Counted from the first letter of the stretch, positions 23,582-37,740 are shown. The stretch: 64,000 nucleotides of DNA from Sycobia sp. Sy_11 (GCA_018907035.1 JACCIC010000226.1:607001-671000), one strand, 5' to 3'. A program made the numbers and translations. Notes: generated from the letters alone by a model not told the origin.

Positions 23582-24472
23582 AAGGCGAAAGGAACAAAAA
23601 AAGCTGTTGCTCAAAAAATAGTCACAGGAAAAATCCTGTTTTTTATGTTTGAAACGTATAACGAGAGACGGCGTAATATTAAATAAATTGAAGTATTGAA
23701 GTATTATTTCGGTTTAAAGAGATTTATTTTTATTTTCTTAGATCGATTTTAATGAATAGAATATCATTTATACGTTACGTCAAAATAGAATTTTCGACAC
23801 CTTTTCGTTTGAGTTCCATATTTAGAGTGGTACCTGCTCCTCTGAAGTTTAATATTGAACCGATAAAGTTCTTTTAAAAAATTAGTATTTGGGGTATCTA
23901 ATCAACATTTTCGTATAAAAAAAAGAAATTCAATTTTTCGATATCCAAGCTTTGAAATATTATTCCATTTATTTTCATTATAAAATTGTGACATACCAAC
24001 TAGTGCCAGGTCCATGAACTAAGGTAATTCCGTCTATAATGGCACACGTGCCAGAGTTGTTATATAAAAATCAATGAATAAGTCTCTCTATGGATAACTA
24101 CAAAGTATTAAATTTAAAAGCTCGTTTTAAAGTTAATTTGTAATTTTGGAAAATTTCTTGTGGAACTAAAATAATGAAATTTTTATGAAATTTTGCCTTA
24201 GATCTTATTTACGATGATGCTAAAATCTATTTCTAATTTTACCCTTTATATGGAAAATTCTAATTTGAACTAGCGTGTAAAATAAGTATATTTTAGAATT
24301 TTATGCCATCAAAATCTATATAAAACTTCTTTTAATAATTCTTTTAATTTAACTCCATAATTCTTCTTCGTATGTATCTGGGTAAAATATTTTTAGCTAA
24401 AATATGGCTGCACAATTAGTCAATGTAACTTTTAATATAATTTAAATTTATACAGTTAATAAAAAAATTACA
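23198..24472. other. Intergenic DNA
   Basis: A (TA)n run (23198-23230), a GC-richer block (23230-23460) and a (GA)n run (23550-23576) are followed by AT-rich sequence. No gene is recognised. Confidence 0.5.
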
Positions 24473-25480
24473 CAGTCTCTCGTGAGCTCTCGTTGAGTAC
24501 AAACGTGTTTATGTTTACATACGTTTCGGAATAAGCGAATACCATTATTATAAGTGTTATAGTGAAAAATGTCATTGCCTCCAAGCAGCACTAAGGTGCT
24601 TGCCGGGGAAACCTAATTAGTGATAATGAGCAGTTTCAGCTATAAGGACCTGCCCGGAAATGAAGAAAACCGTAAAATTTATAAAACGTTTGCAAACAGT
24701 ATCCAGACACCCAGTACCTATGCAAAAGTAGCAAAACAGAAGAGAATGACCAAGAGTATGGCTTTAACCAATAAGAATGGCCAAGCAATCCTTATTAACG
24801 CAATAGACGGCTATACAATCAAGGATTACGTCAGGCAAATCGGCAAATTAACAAACACGACAAATATTAGATTTATCTCGAGAATATCTAATAACAGAAT
24901 ATGTGCTTATCTAGCTTCCAAAAACATAGCTAACGATCTAGTTGACAATAAAAGATGCATTTAGGGAATATACATTTAGGAAATAATCAATTGTATACAT
25001 TTAGGAAATAATCAATTACTAATCAGACCCTTAGAAACACGAGCAGAGCGTATAACTTTATTAAATGTCAGACCTGTCATCCCTCACGTTGTCTTCGAGG
25101 AAGCCTTAACAGCCCAATCAATTAAAATTGAATCTAAGGTATTATTTATCTGAGTAGAACTATCCGAAGCAGGCAGCACGCATATTTTCAATTTGAGACG
25201 TCAAGTATATATACAACCAGACTATATATTTAAAATTCCGGAATCATTTCAAGTGGAATATGAAAGAAGGAAATACTGGATATTTTCTTCTACAGACACG
25301 GTAACTTCCTTTATCTGTAAAGCTGAAGTACATATAGTCAAGCATTGGCCCGAAAATCAAATTCAATCAAAATGTACAGTCTTGATTACTACCAAATGAA
25401 AACAAAGAATTCACCGACAATAATCAAACATTGAGACCTAATCACAATTACAAACACAGATGCTGACCATTAATGAAGCA
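24473..25480 (+). mobile_element. I-clade LINE fragment, second lineage: 5' UTR and ORF1
   Basis: The sequence begins CAGTCTCTCGTGAGCTC; I-type elements commonly start with CAGT, and the minus-strand element at 44318 starts GGCAGTTCTC. ORF1 pieces follow. The 114-codon frame 24620-24964 shares DGYTIKDYVRQIG and RISNNRICAYL with the N-terminal ORF1 of the 44188 element (EGLTLTDYTCAIG, RISNNRVCLYL). A second piece (25193-25399) has RRQVYIQPDYIFKIP and a truncated zinc-knuckle-like CKAEVHIVKHWP. Identity to the other copies is low, so this is a separate subfamily. ORF2 is absent. Confidence 0.75.
24620..25399 (+). pseudogene. I-type ORF1 pseudogene
   Basis: The open part 24620-24964 ends at a stop after NKRCI. 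A short duplicated segment (ACATTTAGGAAATAATCAAT repeated around 24970-25015) and further stops separate it from the second part at 25193-25399. In the family the product is a nucleic-acid-binding Gag-like protein. The duplication and stops show that this copy is dead. Confidence 0.7.
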
Positions 25481-26940
25481 AAACAAATACTACCCTGAAG
25501 AAAATAGACATCATGAACTATGTCTTGAAATTAACTATTTCTTTCCATATACATTTATTAATTGAAGAATTAAAATTATGTTATGAAAAATTTATTACGA
25601 AGTTTTAGTAAATTAAATAAAAATTTGTTTTAAAAGCAATTTCCCAGCTCAGGTATAATTTTATTTGTAATATTTTTTAGAAAAAATTTTTAAACTTGAA
25701 GTTAAAGGAATCAAAGTAAATTCTTATGTAACGAGACCGCGATCATAATATTATTGATCATTCTGGCTGTTTAAAAATAATTGGCGAATATTTTTATAAG
25801 CGTTTAAGCATTTTTCACTAAACACGGAGATTATCGCGGGGGAAATCAGGATAATTGAAAGAGAGAGAGGGGGGCGGAGGTAGTGATATACAAAAAAGAG
25901 GCGCAGCCTTTGCACAAGAATGACGTGGTTCTGTTTCCACTAGAATTAATGCCTCAGCGTCTTTGACGGAGAAAAGCTCAATTCAAAGATCGTGCACGAA
26001 GATTCGTGCTGCAGTGCAGCAAGTAGCCGCGTACTTCGCGTTCTTTAATTTAATGAAAAGCTGACAAACGTCTTTTTCCATGCAATAGTTCGAAGCTGCC
26101 TGTTTATTCATATTTTTTTAGAATTTTCGTATTCACTTAAACATTATAAAAAATTAAAGATCGGATTTTATAATACCAATTCTGTCGAAGTAAGTGTGCT
26201 AACTAGCCGTTGAATCCGCTTCAATTAATTAGCGATATTTATCGAATTGGAAAGGACGCGTACGACAATCTATATACATACAAAATGAATCATTACCTCT
26301 GTGAGACCTAGACAACCTTAATTTGCGTTCGTCGAACGTAGCTCGTAAATCAACCCTGCGATAGCTAAATAAATCAATAATGCACATTAACGTATTTAAG
26401 CATCTGTTGTAGGTCATCGATACCGATCGACTTTTTCTTGAATCAAGTACGTATTTATTATGCGAGAAATACGAATTTTTTAATGTTTGCTGTTGCACTT
26501 TCAGTTATAAGAGGCTTAAGAAACGGCGAGAAAAATTCATGGAATTATTATGCTTGATGAATCTAATTTAGAACTGTCGTTTGAGAAGAAATTCACATGA
26601 ATTGAATTTTCAAAAAAGGACTTCCTGTCTCAACTTGATCGACAGTCGAGATAAATTATTATAGTTCTGAAAGTGGTGATTCAATTTCGTAATTCTGCTA
26701 ACGAGAAGAACCTCTCGGTTAGAAATGACAAACTTTGTGCGAACTCAGAGAGATAATTATCATGATCTCTATATATACCCTGTAAAATAACGAAATGAAA
26801 AATATGTTTTCTTTTGCTTCAAAAGATCACTATGTTTGATATATTTACGCTCTCCTCCCTTTAACGGATTGTACAAAAAAAACAGTAAATTTCAATCTTT
26901 AATGCATCACAATTTAATAATAAAATACAATTACAAACAA
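25481..26940. other. AT-rich intergenic DNA
   Basis: A GC-richer patch lies at about 25850-26050. The 89-codon minus-strand frame at 26498-26229 has no recognisable features. No gene is called. Confidence 0.5.
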
Positions 26941-26946
26941 TTAATA

Positions 26947-27013
26947 AATCATATCATATCATCACATCATATTATATCATATCATATCATATCATATCAT
27001 ATCATATCATATC
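26947..27013. repeat. (ATATC)n pentamer microsatellite at the Helitron 5' end
   Basis: Near-perfect ATATC units end exactly where Helitron copy C starts. Shorter or degenerate versions precede copies A (about 5696-5750) and B (about 21165-21188), so the tract travels with, or expands at, the element 5' end. Confidence 0.85.
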
Positions 27014-28460
27014 ACACTAATTTATAAAGACAAAGTGTGTTTTTGTTTGTACGCGATAACCGAAAAAACTACTGAACCGATTGTTCTGAAATTTGACACA
27101 TAGATTCTATATTATCTTGGGAAGGACATAGGCTATGTTTTTTATTCAAAATCATTTTACTTTCATCAATAAATTAAGTTAATATTTTTAACAATCGGTT
27201 CCATCAGCGACTACTAAGTGGCGTCTTGAATCACGAACATCAACTGAAAGTAATCCGCTTAAAGTATTCATACCAGGCCAGCTCAAACGAATGTTCATAT
27301 CCAACTTTGGTATACGTATCCTAAAGAAGATATCGTTTGATATCTTCTTTATGGTTATCGTTTGATTTTTGTAAATTTTATTTTCTTTATACATTCTATT
27401 AACTTCAGAATTGTGACAAGAGACTATGTTTTTTTTAATTCGAACAAAAGGAATGATGGCCAAATAGGATTCATTACCAACAACCTCGAAACTATGTATA
27501 TATAAATAAAATATATCGTCACTTCTGCATAAAAAGGCAATATCCATCGCCTATTTAAATAATATGCTATGTGAATACTAACATTTTGCTTGAATTTCAG
27601 TTAACATCACTACGAAAATATTCACGGTATTTAATTGAAAAAATGGAAATATAAAAAGCATATATATATTGTATGTATATTATATTGTACATCTTATATA
27701 TACATATTTTAAATACGGTTTCTACTGAGTAATATTGTATTGGCGTGTACGGGCGTTTAATTACGATATTCCGTTGCCTCAAGACGATTACTATACGCAG
27801 TTGTGTGTTCGGATGATAGAATGCGATATCCAGGTGTCTCTGGGCTATTTCTACGGGGAATATCGTATTTACTAAATGGAAAACGAGCTCTAGGTATGAG
27901 GAAATCAACTTCTATGGAAAGATTCCTATTGGGACAGTAAAATACGATATTTAGGTCTTTCCGAACGACTTCTATGGGGAGTATTTTGTTTAGTTGTTAG
28001 AAAGCGATGCTAGCTTTCTCGAACCGACTTCTACTGGGACTATTGTGTTTAGTTGATAGGAAACGATGTTTAGGTATATCGGGACAACCTGTTCGGGGAG
28101 TTTCGTGTTCGGATGATAGAATGCGATTTCCAAAAAATGATTTGGAACGACTTCTACGGGGATAGTCGTATATAGTTGGTGGGAAACAATGTCCAAGTAT
28201 GTCAGTACGACTTCTATAAAGAGATTGGTATTCTATCATTCGAACACGCACGCTGCCAGTAAGAGTCGTCTCGAGATACCTGGACATTGTATTCTACCTC
28301 TCCAACACAAAACTCTATATAGCAGGCATCACGAGAAATTTCCGATAGTCCGAACATGATACTCCGAAAACGTCGTCTCGAGAGACTTGGACATCTTGTT
28401 CTACCGCTTGAACTAGAAAGTACAATTTTCTTCATCCAAGCCATATTTAATATGCAGAAG
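27012..28460 (+). mobile_element. Helitron-like non-autonomous element, copy C (3' truncated)
   Basis: The 5' part matches copies A and B (TCACACTAATTTATAAAGAC, then AAAAAACTACTGAACCGATT). The interior has the CAGAATTGTGACAAGAGACT segment and the 60-bp array. The element stops near 28460, after the array, in a (TA)n run (28478-28531). The terminal segment with hairpin and CTAG is not present. It lacks the (CT)n insertion seen in A and B. Confidence 0.75.
27710..28450 (+). repeat. 60-bp tandem array with orientation switch, Helitron copy C
   Basis: The array starts AAATACGGTTTCTAC. Forward units run to about 28240 and inverted units to about 28450, ending in the complement of the start motif. 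Minus-strand frames at 27908-27597 and 28196-27990 show the same VVPxxLxIxFYxPNTK-like 20-residue repeat as copy B. Confidence 0.8.
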
Positions 28461-28476
28461 TGACGATGTATTATAT

Positions 28477-28533
<57 letters not shown>

Positions 28534-31500
28534 TTTTAAGACATTTGATGTGATTTCTATTCACTTTTTGTAACGATACATACAAAGAAAAGTAGCCCAA
28601 CTGTTGAACAATATAAAATGTTTTTATGTAACTTATGCGCACTTTTTTAAATTATTTAACAACATAACTAATATATAAATCGTTATTAGGTTCTCTATAG
28701 AATTGATATAATTACAAGACTTTATTTGTCACTCTCAAAATGTCGATATACCATTTTTTCTCGAATAGTAATATCGTATTAGAACAATATTGACTCGCCG
28801 CGATTCCAGCCTGTATAACTATTTATCCCTCTTCTGTATAACTATATATAATATATACTGATTGCGAGTTATTTTTTCTTCCTTTCTAGTTCGAATCGTT
28901 CATCGGTGTAGAATCTCCTGCGGTACCCATATATACGCGATCCGAAAAAAACATACTCCCTCTTTTTCGTCTATAGACATCAGATACCCGTGTGCGATCC
29001 GCAGCATACGTTTTACCCCTCTCCCTCTCAACTTCCCCTTGAGCTTTTTGCAGCAGCGGAGCAACTGTATAAGCGGGAAGTGGGGGAGCATCTCGCCCCT
29101 AGTCGAGTGAATTTTAAAAGCTGTTATGCTAATCGCTATTATATGCCACGCTAATGCGGTGAGGCCCGCATAATACACGTACGTGTGTCCGAGGTAACAA
29201 AAGCACGCTCGTTCGTCTTTTTCGCGCGGCTTCTCTTATCCACTCGTAGAACCGCTCCATGCACGGGAAAACACGAAAGGCACCCATGCCTAAATTATAC
29301 AGAATGAAAACCAAGTGTTCTTTTCACCTTATGGAAAAGCGCGTCAAAGCAGGAAAAGAGCGGGAGGTAAGAAACGAGATAAATAAAACATTAAATAAAT
29401 AAATGTAAAGTAATTCGTCAATTACAAAACGCCAAAGTATAATTGGTGATATGTAAAACCAATATTTCGCGTATAAAAGTAAAGACTTAAAAAATAAATA
29501 GAATAAAAAAATAAAATATAAATATAAATAAATAAAATAAAATATCGCAGCGAGGCATAACTCTTGAATAAATTTTGTATCTGGTTATAAGGTATAGTGA
29601 TTATACTACTTTATCGTATCCTTCACAAATATGAATACTAAAATAAAACACATATAGAAGTCGATATTCATGAGCTTTTTTGAGATTTAATAAAGAGTAT
29701 GATATTTACCATGAAATTCATAGACTTAGCTCAGTCAGCCTTTAAGCGCACATATGTATCCAAACTTTTAACTATATGTGTATATGGTCAACAAAAAATA
29801 GTGAACCTTCTATGATATTAATCAACTTGATGGTATTACTTCTTAGTTTTTTACCATTGTTCACTTCCTGAGGTAATTGATTGCAAATCTCTTCAATAGA
29901 TGGTTTTCGAAAGGTCATAGGTTATTCAAGGTCAATAGAAAAGTTATTCAGTCAATTTCGAATTTGCTCTTTAAAATGGAATAAATAACTAGCTATAGTT
30001 ATATAATGTCCATCTTCAATTATTTGATCAATTCAGATTCGTTCACTGAAAGTAAGCTGTATTTTTTCTTAGTCCAGATGTAAAAGAAGTTAATCGAACG
30101 AATACATGAAAATATACTTACAATACAGTAAGTAAGTGAAGGATTACATGTAAAATCTGGAATAATTAGAATTCACTAATTCAATGAATGGCTCAGAGTT
30201 AAAAAAATCAAACATTTAAAAAATATTCTATAGGGTGAAAGTAATGTATGCATCAACCGACTATACGCACCATTTCTAGCATATTAACTCGAATCTTGAA
30301 TAGGTCAATTCTAAGAAGTATTTATTTGACGATGGTTAATTTAAGATAATAATGGAATAATGGAGATTGGCACATAATCACTGACGGTAAAATCAACTAA
30401 GCTTTGAAATTAGAATTACTTATTCGAGTTCTCATATGCTAAAGTTTAGAAATTGTTTTTCTCAAGTTACTTAGTAAGTAGAAATTTGTTGCTTTTTACA
30501 TTTTCAAAAGTGGATCTACAGAAATATTTTAGAGGCTCAGTGCGGAGAAGGACACATAAGCTCCATTTCCCATCTTCTCAAAACATTTGGAGGAAAGATA
30601 CTCTATGTACTTCAAGAGTTGTACACGTGTGATCATCTATGCTATTATGATGAAATAATGTTTTCTATAGTATTATTGTGCATTTAATCTAGAGGCCTTA
30701 ATATTTATAACGTAAACCTGTCGTTTATAGATGGATTCTATTTTCTAATGAAACATTGAGCATAGAAATAAAAGAAATAGCAGCAGCACACAATAACTTT
30801 CTTAAAGTCATTATGTACTAAAGAATCTGAGATCTTACAATATCGGATGGCACTTACTACCTTTAGCTTCATATGGTCCCAAGTCAGATTCGTATTTATA
30901 ATATAGTATAATAATCAAAGCTAGATATAAGTTACACGATGAATTTTCGCAGTAATTCAGTTCACATTAATGATACACAAAAAATCCATTATCGATACAA
31001 GTACGGTGGACATGGGTCTATATTTATATCGGTCGTCAACATAGAAAAAAATCTACTAGATGTATTTAAATGTATACTGAGTCTAATGAATTTTTGATTC
31101 GCACGTATGTAAATTGAAAGTAGCATAAGAACTAATAGACATTTATTAATGTTATGTGAATCTATGATAATTTATATCCGCTTTACTTTATAATTATCTG
31201 ACAGAATCAATGAAGGAAAGTGAAACTTCTCAAAACATTCATAAAAAACTAAGCCCATTGAGTAAGCGTAATGTCTGATTGTGTCAATTGTCTTGATGAA
31301 GCTGAAAAATGTCAGCATCGAAATAAATTTTTATTCACATTTCAAATCTAATATCATCTGCCAGTTAAATCTATCGCAATCGAACCAAACATTGAAATCC
31401 TATTTACACAGGACTAAGCAGTCCAGAACTTTTCACACATTGTTGAAACTTGTCATAAACTATCCTTCCAAGAGTCTTTTAAAAAACCATAATATAAGGA

Positions 31501-34500
31501 TATTGGTCGCAAATTCGACGCATTTATATGTAATAAGTTTTAATACATTGTAATAAGTTTCAAGTTACATATAATAAGTTGTCCACCAAAGATGCTTCAA
31601 CGGAGAGGGATGAGCATTTTGTCGGTATGAAATGGTTCATGATATACTCTATCTCCTTTCCTCACGTCTCGCGTGCAACAATGAACGCCTCGACATTTTA
31701 CAATAATGAATATGTGAGAGCAAGTAAATAAATATGACTGTTAAAAAGTAACAGAGATGTGTTATTCAATTTCCATTTTATTTATATATATTTTTATCAT
31801 TCTAAATTCGATTATAACGCGTATATATTGAACTCTGATACTAAGAAAAGAGTTGTTTCCACTACCTAAGTGAATACAAGATACCATTGTAGTTTGATTG
31901 CTATTAAAATCTGGGAAATTTCTCACACCGTTCGACTAGTGCGTACCTCGACTAAAACTAATGTGTTATCTACTAATGCGTCTATCGGAATATAAAAAGA
32001 TCATCATATTTTCCATCTTTTATAGTGAATTCCGCGAGTACTCTTGCACCCCCTTCCTGAATAAAGATTGTGCTCTGTAAATCGATGCCACGCTGGCAAA
32101 GAATACAACCATCCAAGAAAATACACACGCACACGGAAGTTATCGTTAGAGGTTTATGTGCTTTATTATTGAAAAACAGAATACATGCAAGTATATGTTG
32201 TACTTAAAAAATGGAAACGATTAATATTGGCATATGGATTAGTCGACTGTAATATTTCGACTGAGGAGTCTATATAAGTTAAATTATAATAATATATATG
32301 TACAGGTTTCTACAAAATATCAGATAATTTAAATTTTAAGATATTATAAAACACCACACTTATTTATAAAGTAGTACCGTAGAAGATTATTTATTTATTT
32401 TACGTAGACATTTGGCCTTATTATATCGAATCAGTGTGTGAATAATGGTTGTTCTATCTAAATGAGCGATGCAGAATAGTCGAATTTTAAAAAGACATTT
32501 GACTATATAATTAAGCATGAAGCACATTGTGAGGTTATTTTTTTAATTATTACCACAATCAATTTATTTTATCAAATCGTTAAGGAAATTCAATTAATCA
32601 ATTTCAAATGGTCAAAGTATTATTACAAAAGGTAAAGAATTCAACAAATAAAAAAAATCTGCTCATAATTACATACACTACCCAATGACTTCAGCATGTT
32701 TCTTGACGAATTCCGGGGCTTTCGCGATATAGCCAAATTTTTTCCAGCAACCAATGCGGCCCCTAATAAAATCTATCCCTCCAGCTACTCATCCGTGTAG
32801 AGCTCCATATATATTAACGACAATAAATCAAAATTGAAACAATTGCACTCGAACGAGTGTGGATCGGGTCGACGGCTATTATTAACAGTTCGGCTGCACT
32901 TCTGCCTCGTGCTCGGTCGTAATCGTGGGGTAAAGGGAGAGGGAATGGGGAAAACGAGTAACAGTTCGTCGAGCATTCTCAATATCATATATACAGGTTT
33001 CGGTGCAACGTTTATGCAAACAATTTGTCAGCTATAACGGTATTGCAGCGAGTGAGCAAAAGAGGAGAGGAATCAACGATAAATTTAATGATTCTACTCG
33101 TGTATTTTTAGCGAAGCAACATATACGTATATAGCCAAGTATTTCTGGTATATATACGTACATACATATGTGCGTGCTTGTGCTCGCTATGGGTTTATGA
33201 ACCGTCAAATATATAGAATACTTCACTGACGGTTCAGCCCCAGTCCCGTAATAATATATAACCTATAACGATAGCTAGATCGGCACTAAATGCAATTTTG
33301 CGCGGGAGATTCGCGGACGATACGGAGCTTATTAAAGTGCAGTGTATATATGCGACAAAGCTTAACTTTTCGCGCGAATTACGGCTTCAATAAGTTCGAC
33401 TTTCCCAATATATTACAGTACGCTTGTTGCTTAACTTTTCTCTCTCTCTTGTTTACAATGAAAAATTTGTTGTAGTATCAGAGCAGTGGGATAGTGCCAA
33501 CATTTTTCTATAAGCTTTTCGAACGAGCTCACCTCCTTCTTTTTCCTGGGGGCAACTCGTTCCCTATCAAAATGTTATCCGCTTTACATAGTATAGCTCG
33601 ATCGGCGGTTTTACTGCGGAGCTGTAATAGGGTGAAACTTTTTGTTCGCGGGTCGTTGTGAACAATTTATCTCAATCGACGGGGGTAAAGCTCGTACGCG
33701 AAAGTTTTTATAAACGATGATGAAAAATCCTTCGAAGACTGCGTTTATTCGTAGATTATAATGCGGATTCGCACGGAAATAGTATACGGAGCATGCGATT
33801 ATAAATTTACATCCAAATAAATTCGTCTTGTCAAACGCGTACTGTACCGCACATTTACGGTATACGTATAGTGGCAACTAGAAAATAAGAGTACTACGAT
33901 TATTATGTTCTGAATATGTCACTATATGGCATGGCTAATGTCAATGGGCGACCTTTTCAATTGAGTAAGTACATAGCTACTACATCTAAGTTTCATATTC
34001 ACACATACTGAAGATCCTCAGATGTCACTGCATAAGATATAAAATTTTTTATCTTATAAGTACTAAATTTTAAGTAAATGAGCTAAAAAATCGGCGTATT
34101 CTATAATTACTTATTAATCAAATGAATTACACATTTCCAAATTTTAAAAGAAAAATATCTCATCTCATATAAAAAGGTATCCCATATAAAAAAACTTCCA
34201 CTGAATATAAGCATACATTAAAGAATATTAAGCTGAAGTTTGTATGTCTCAATTCATATCGCATGGTATTTTTCTGTCTGTCTATACATTGAGTAGTGAA
34301 TTTACTGGAAAGGGGAGGGAGGTCCATTGGAAGTCAACGATGAATAACACGGAGGTCTGGAGCTCTAAGACAGAAGATAATACAATTTCTTCTTTGTGCA
34401 TTATGTATATTTTCAGGTGCTTTCAAAAACCTATGTCATGTGTGTAAATGTAGTAAAAGACTGCCTATGATTTTTAGATGAAATAGTCTATAGATATTTA

Positions 34501-35379
34501 TCATAAAAATAGAACGTATAAAGTTACGTAAAATTACTTTATTATTAACAAAGAGAAAGTTACAATTGTTTATATAAATACAATATTCTATTCAAGCCTG
34601 TAAAATTATTATTTTTAGGTTATAAAATTTATTTTTAAATTGTATTACAAAAAACAGATATTCATTACAGTTTTTATCTGTATGTGTGTTTAACTTTACT
34701 ATATAAAATATACTTGAAATTACATCATAAAACCATGGGGAAATTATTTTATCTTCATAAATGTTACGTACATACTCAGGTATAATTATTGCCTCTCTTA
34801 TTATCTCTCTACATTATACTCATATATAGTCTTCAATATACCTTGTACTTCTTATTGTAGTAAAAGGCATGTAACTGATACTAGCTAGCTAGCACATCTA
34901 TCTAGTTTCGTATGTTGATGCAAGTTGAAACGTTTTTTCCATTATAAATTTTATAAAGAACTTTATAAACCTTATAAAAAACATTTTTTATAAAGGAAAA
35001 CTAGGTGCTTCATTTAGGGTGTCTGGAAAAATGCTACGATGAACTACGTGAATGGAGAGAAGTTATAAAATACATAAACGAGCTACCTAGTTTATGGTCA
35101 TCATTCGGAAAACTGACAGCTGTGTCTCCCGGTGCAGTGACGTAGCGAGGCGACTGTCATCCACACTACTGCCTCAGCTCCGACGGGGCATGGATACCAT
35201 TGACAGTTGGCTGTCCTTGGAGAGATGTCGGGTGCTCGAGACTGCAGTAGAGCGGGGGGAGTAGTTCGATATTGAAAACTCGACAAGGGAATACCGGACC
35301 AGAGTAGAGGAGGACAGTTGTTGGTGTATCGCGGTTTAGATCGAATCGTTCGACAATTGTTCACTGTTAATGTTTGGAG
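28461..35379. other. Long AT-rich intergenic stretch
   Basis: No supported gene. GC-richer blocks lie at about 28900-29340, 32830-33060 and 33260-33880. Open frames such as 31281-31553 (plus, 90 codons) and 33877-33611 (minus, 88 codons) have no recognisable motif. A short protein-like tail ending at a stop is readable on the minus strand at 32791-32693 (noted in findings). A (TA)n run is at 28478-28531. Confidence 0.5.
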
Positions 35380-35639
35380 TGTCTCAAGTCTGTGGTTTTT
35401 TATTCTACATCGGGTGCATACGGCCTTCCAAGTCGATCTTTGATTCACAGCGTGGGTCGAACTCGAGAGCGGTCCGTTCAGGACGATGTTCGTCCAGGTC
35501 TGGTGGCGGCACGAACCTTATCGCCTTCGGAGGAAAGCGGCGCACGGCCACCGACCATCGCCAGGCTCCACCACGAAGGTCAACAAAAGAAAGCGTAACC
35601 TTCTTCGCTTGACGCCCAGGCTCGGGCGGTCACCCGAAT

Positions 35640-36930
35640 GCTAGTGTGTGCCCGTAGCTACGTGACTCAATCCGCAGGCGCCCCCCTGGTGCGGCAGCTA
35701 TCCTCGAGTTCATTGCGAATGTCCCTGGGTATATGTATATGATTATGTATGTATGTGTATGTATGGAAGTATCTTCGAAGCTTCCTCCGGAAGCGTCAAA
35801 TATGTTACTTCCTGAATAATTAAATCTAGAAATATTTCTGATTGGCAATTAGAAACGGACGCATTGATTCTTCCCCGACTGACGTCTCATTTACCTGTAT
35901 GCAACATAAATAATTTTGACTTATCGGAATATTCAGATATATCGTTAATGGATCCAGATTTTCACCGTAGAAGCAAGATCGATATGATCTTAGGAGCTGA
36001 TGTTAATAGTCGACTACTAATGCCTGGTTTACGAAGCTCGTGTTCTCGGGTGGATCGTCTCCCGACCTGTACAAGCCTACGTGACATGGCGGGTGAAGCT
36101 GTCGTCCAAATTATCCAAGCCGGAGGAGAAAAAATGTGAACGATTGTTCACCGAAGCTTATGCTCGTAATTTACAGGGCAGGTTCACTGTGTAATTGCCA
36201 TTGAAGTCGGAGTCTCCAGCTGCGGCAACTGAAACGCGAAGATTAGCGGTAGGCTCTCTCATTAGTATGCACCGTCGTTTTGCGCGCGAACCAAACGTTG
36301 CTAAGTCTTATTACGAATTTAAGACAGCTTATGAGCAATTAGAACACATGGAGCGCATTTTGCTAGCCGATCTAAATCATCCTCGAGCGTGGTACTTACG
36401 AGACCATGCAGTAATTACACAAAAGAATCGAGTAGTTTTTGACGCGTTGAGAAAATCCCGTGGTGAACGCTCCTTGATTGATTTTCTGCTGCCACGGCCA
36501 CCCCTTCAAAATGACCTCTCTCTCGTTCTTCTCAATTGGCGAAGATATAGATATGTTTTTACGGCCGACATTATAAAAATGTTCCGGCAGATCTTCGTCG
36601 CCCCAGAGCATCGAGACTATCAACATATTGTTTGGTCTCCTCGTCCAGATGTACCTCTAGTAGATTATTGTTTATATACGGAACAGCATGCGCGCGGTAT
36701 CTTGAAATATCCACGTTTTTATAATTGGCACAGGATGACAAATCACGGTTTCCTCTTGGTTCTTGGTACTTAGAGGAAAATATATATGTTGACGATATAT
36801 TTGCTGGAGATGATAATTTGTCGGCCGCAATAAAAAAAAGGACGGAGCTTATAGATATTTTGAAAACTGCCGGGATACAGTTAGACAAATGGGCAAGCAA
36901 TCACGTTACACTTCTCCCCTCGCAGTTAAA
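35640..36930 (+). pseudogene. BEL/Pao protease and reverse transcriptase remnant
   Basis: The protease-like part includes a segment around 35650-35720 and IDMILGADV (about 35977). The 192-codon frame 36195-36773 is reverse transcriptase: YLRDHAVITQKNRVVFDALRK matches the BEL-type YLPHHAV...RVVFDAS block, followed by FTADIIKMFRQIFVAPEHRDYQHIVW. The catalytic box is ENIYVDDIFAGDD (about 36775-36815) in a shifted frame, followed by LDKWASN. Stops near 36139 and 36192 and a frameshift at about 36750 disable it. This domain copies element RNA to DNA in intact copies. Confidence 0.8.
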
Positions 36931-37099
36931 TTAATCTAGTACCGAAAAGCAGATCGAAAAGGATATCGCAATTAAAACGCTTGGAATCCAGTTAAACTCC
37001 AAACGTGATGTATTTATATTTCGTAGCGCTGATCTTAAAGTACTAGTAGGAGAAGTGACAAAACGAGGAGTTCTTTCCAATATTGCTCGACTGTTTGAT

Positions 37100-37710
37100 C
37101 CCCTCTGATGGCTCTCGCCAGTTACTGTCGTCGCGAAAATTCTCATGCAGGATTTATGGCTCCTGAAGAGTACATGAAACGCTCCGATGCCAGAACCGAT
37201 GCGCGAAAAATGGTTGGATTACTCCACTTCATTCGCGTCGTTATCAGGTTATCGATTGAACGATGGGTCGGTACCTCTTCACAAAAGGTATATCAGCTTC
37301 ATGGTTTCGCAGATGCATTCTCGCGCGTATGCGGCTGCTGTTCACCTCAGATGCGATGAGGGAAACGGGAAATTTCGGACTTCACTGTTAGCTGCAAAAA
37401 CCACAGTGGCTCCGGTAAAAACAATCAGTATCTCAAATCTTGAGTTGTGTGGTGTAGTGCTCTTAATTAAACTTATACATCATACACAAAAACTATATTT
37501 TTTTCTACAATTACATGTTTATGCTTAGTCCAACAGCCAGACTGTTCTTGCTTCCAAAACATCCACGATTCTGGAAAACCTTTCGAATATCCTACACACA
37601 AACACAGCTCCCTTCTGCTATATGGTCCCATGTGCCGACTTTGAACCGAAATTGAACCCCACTGATTTGGCAACTCGAGGTTGTAAACCAATTGAACTAT
37701 CGAAAAGTTC
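37100..37710 (+). pseudogene. BEL/Pao RNase H region remnant
   Basis: LHGFADAFSR (about 37290) and, in the next frame, SRAYAAAVHLRCDEG and AAKTTVAPVKTISISNLELCGVVLL match the BEL RNase H-like domain after the reverse transcriptase. Frames 37108-37359 and 37187-37528 overlap, which marks a frameshift near 37320. The domain removes template RNA in the family. Confidence 0.75.
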
Positions 37711-37740
37711 ATTGTGCTGGCGTGGACCAGTTGACTTTCA

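Noticed and set aside
29830..31120. Possible decayed transposase read by eye in fragments on both strands
   Set aside because: A few phrases looked protein-like (such as GWILFSNET at about 30730), but no ordered set of motifs or inverted repeats could be found.
35000..35380. Possible LTR of the BEL element
   Set aside because: No matching copy occurs after the integrase, and no primer-binding site is recognisable.
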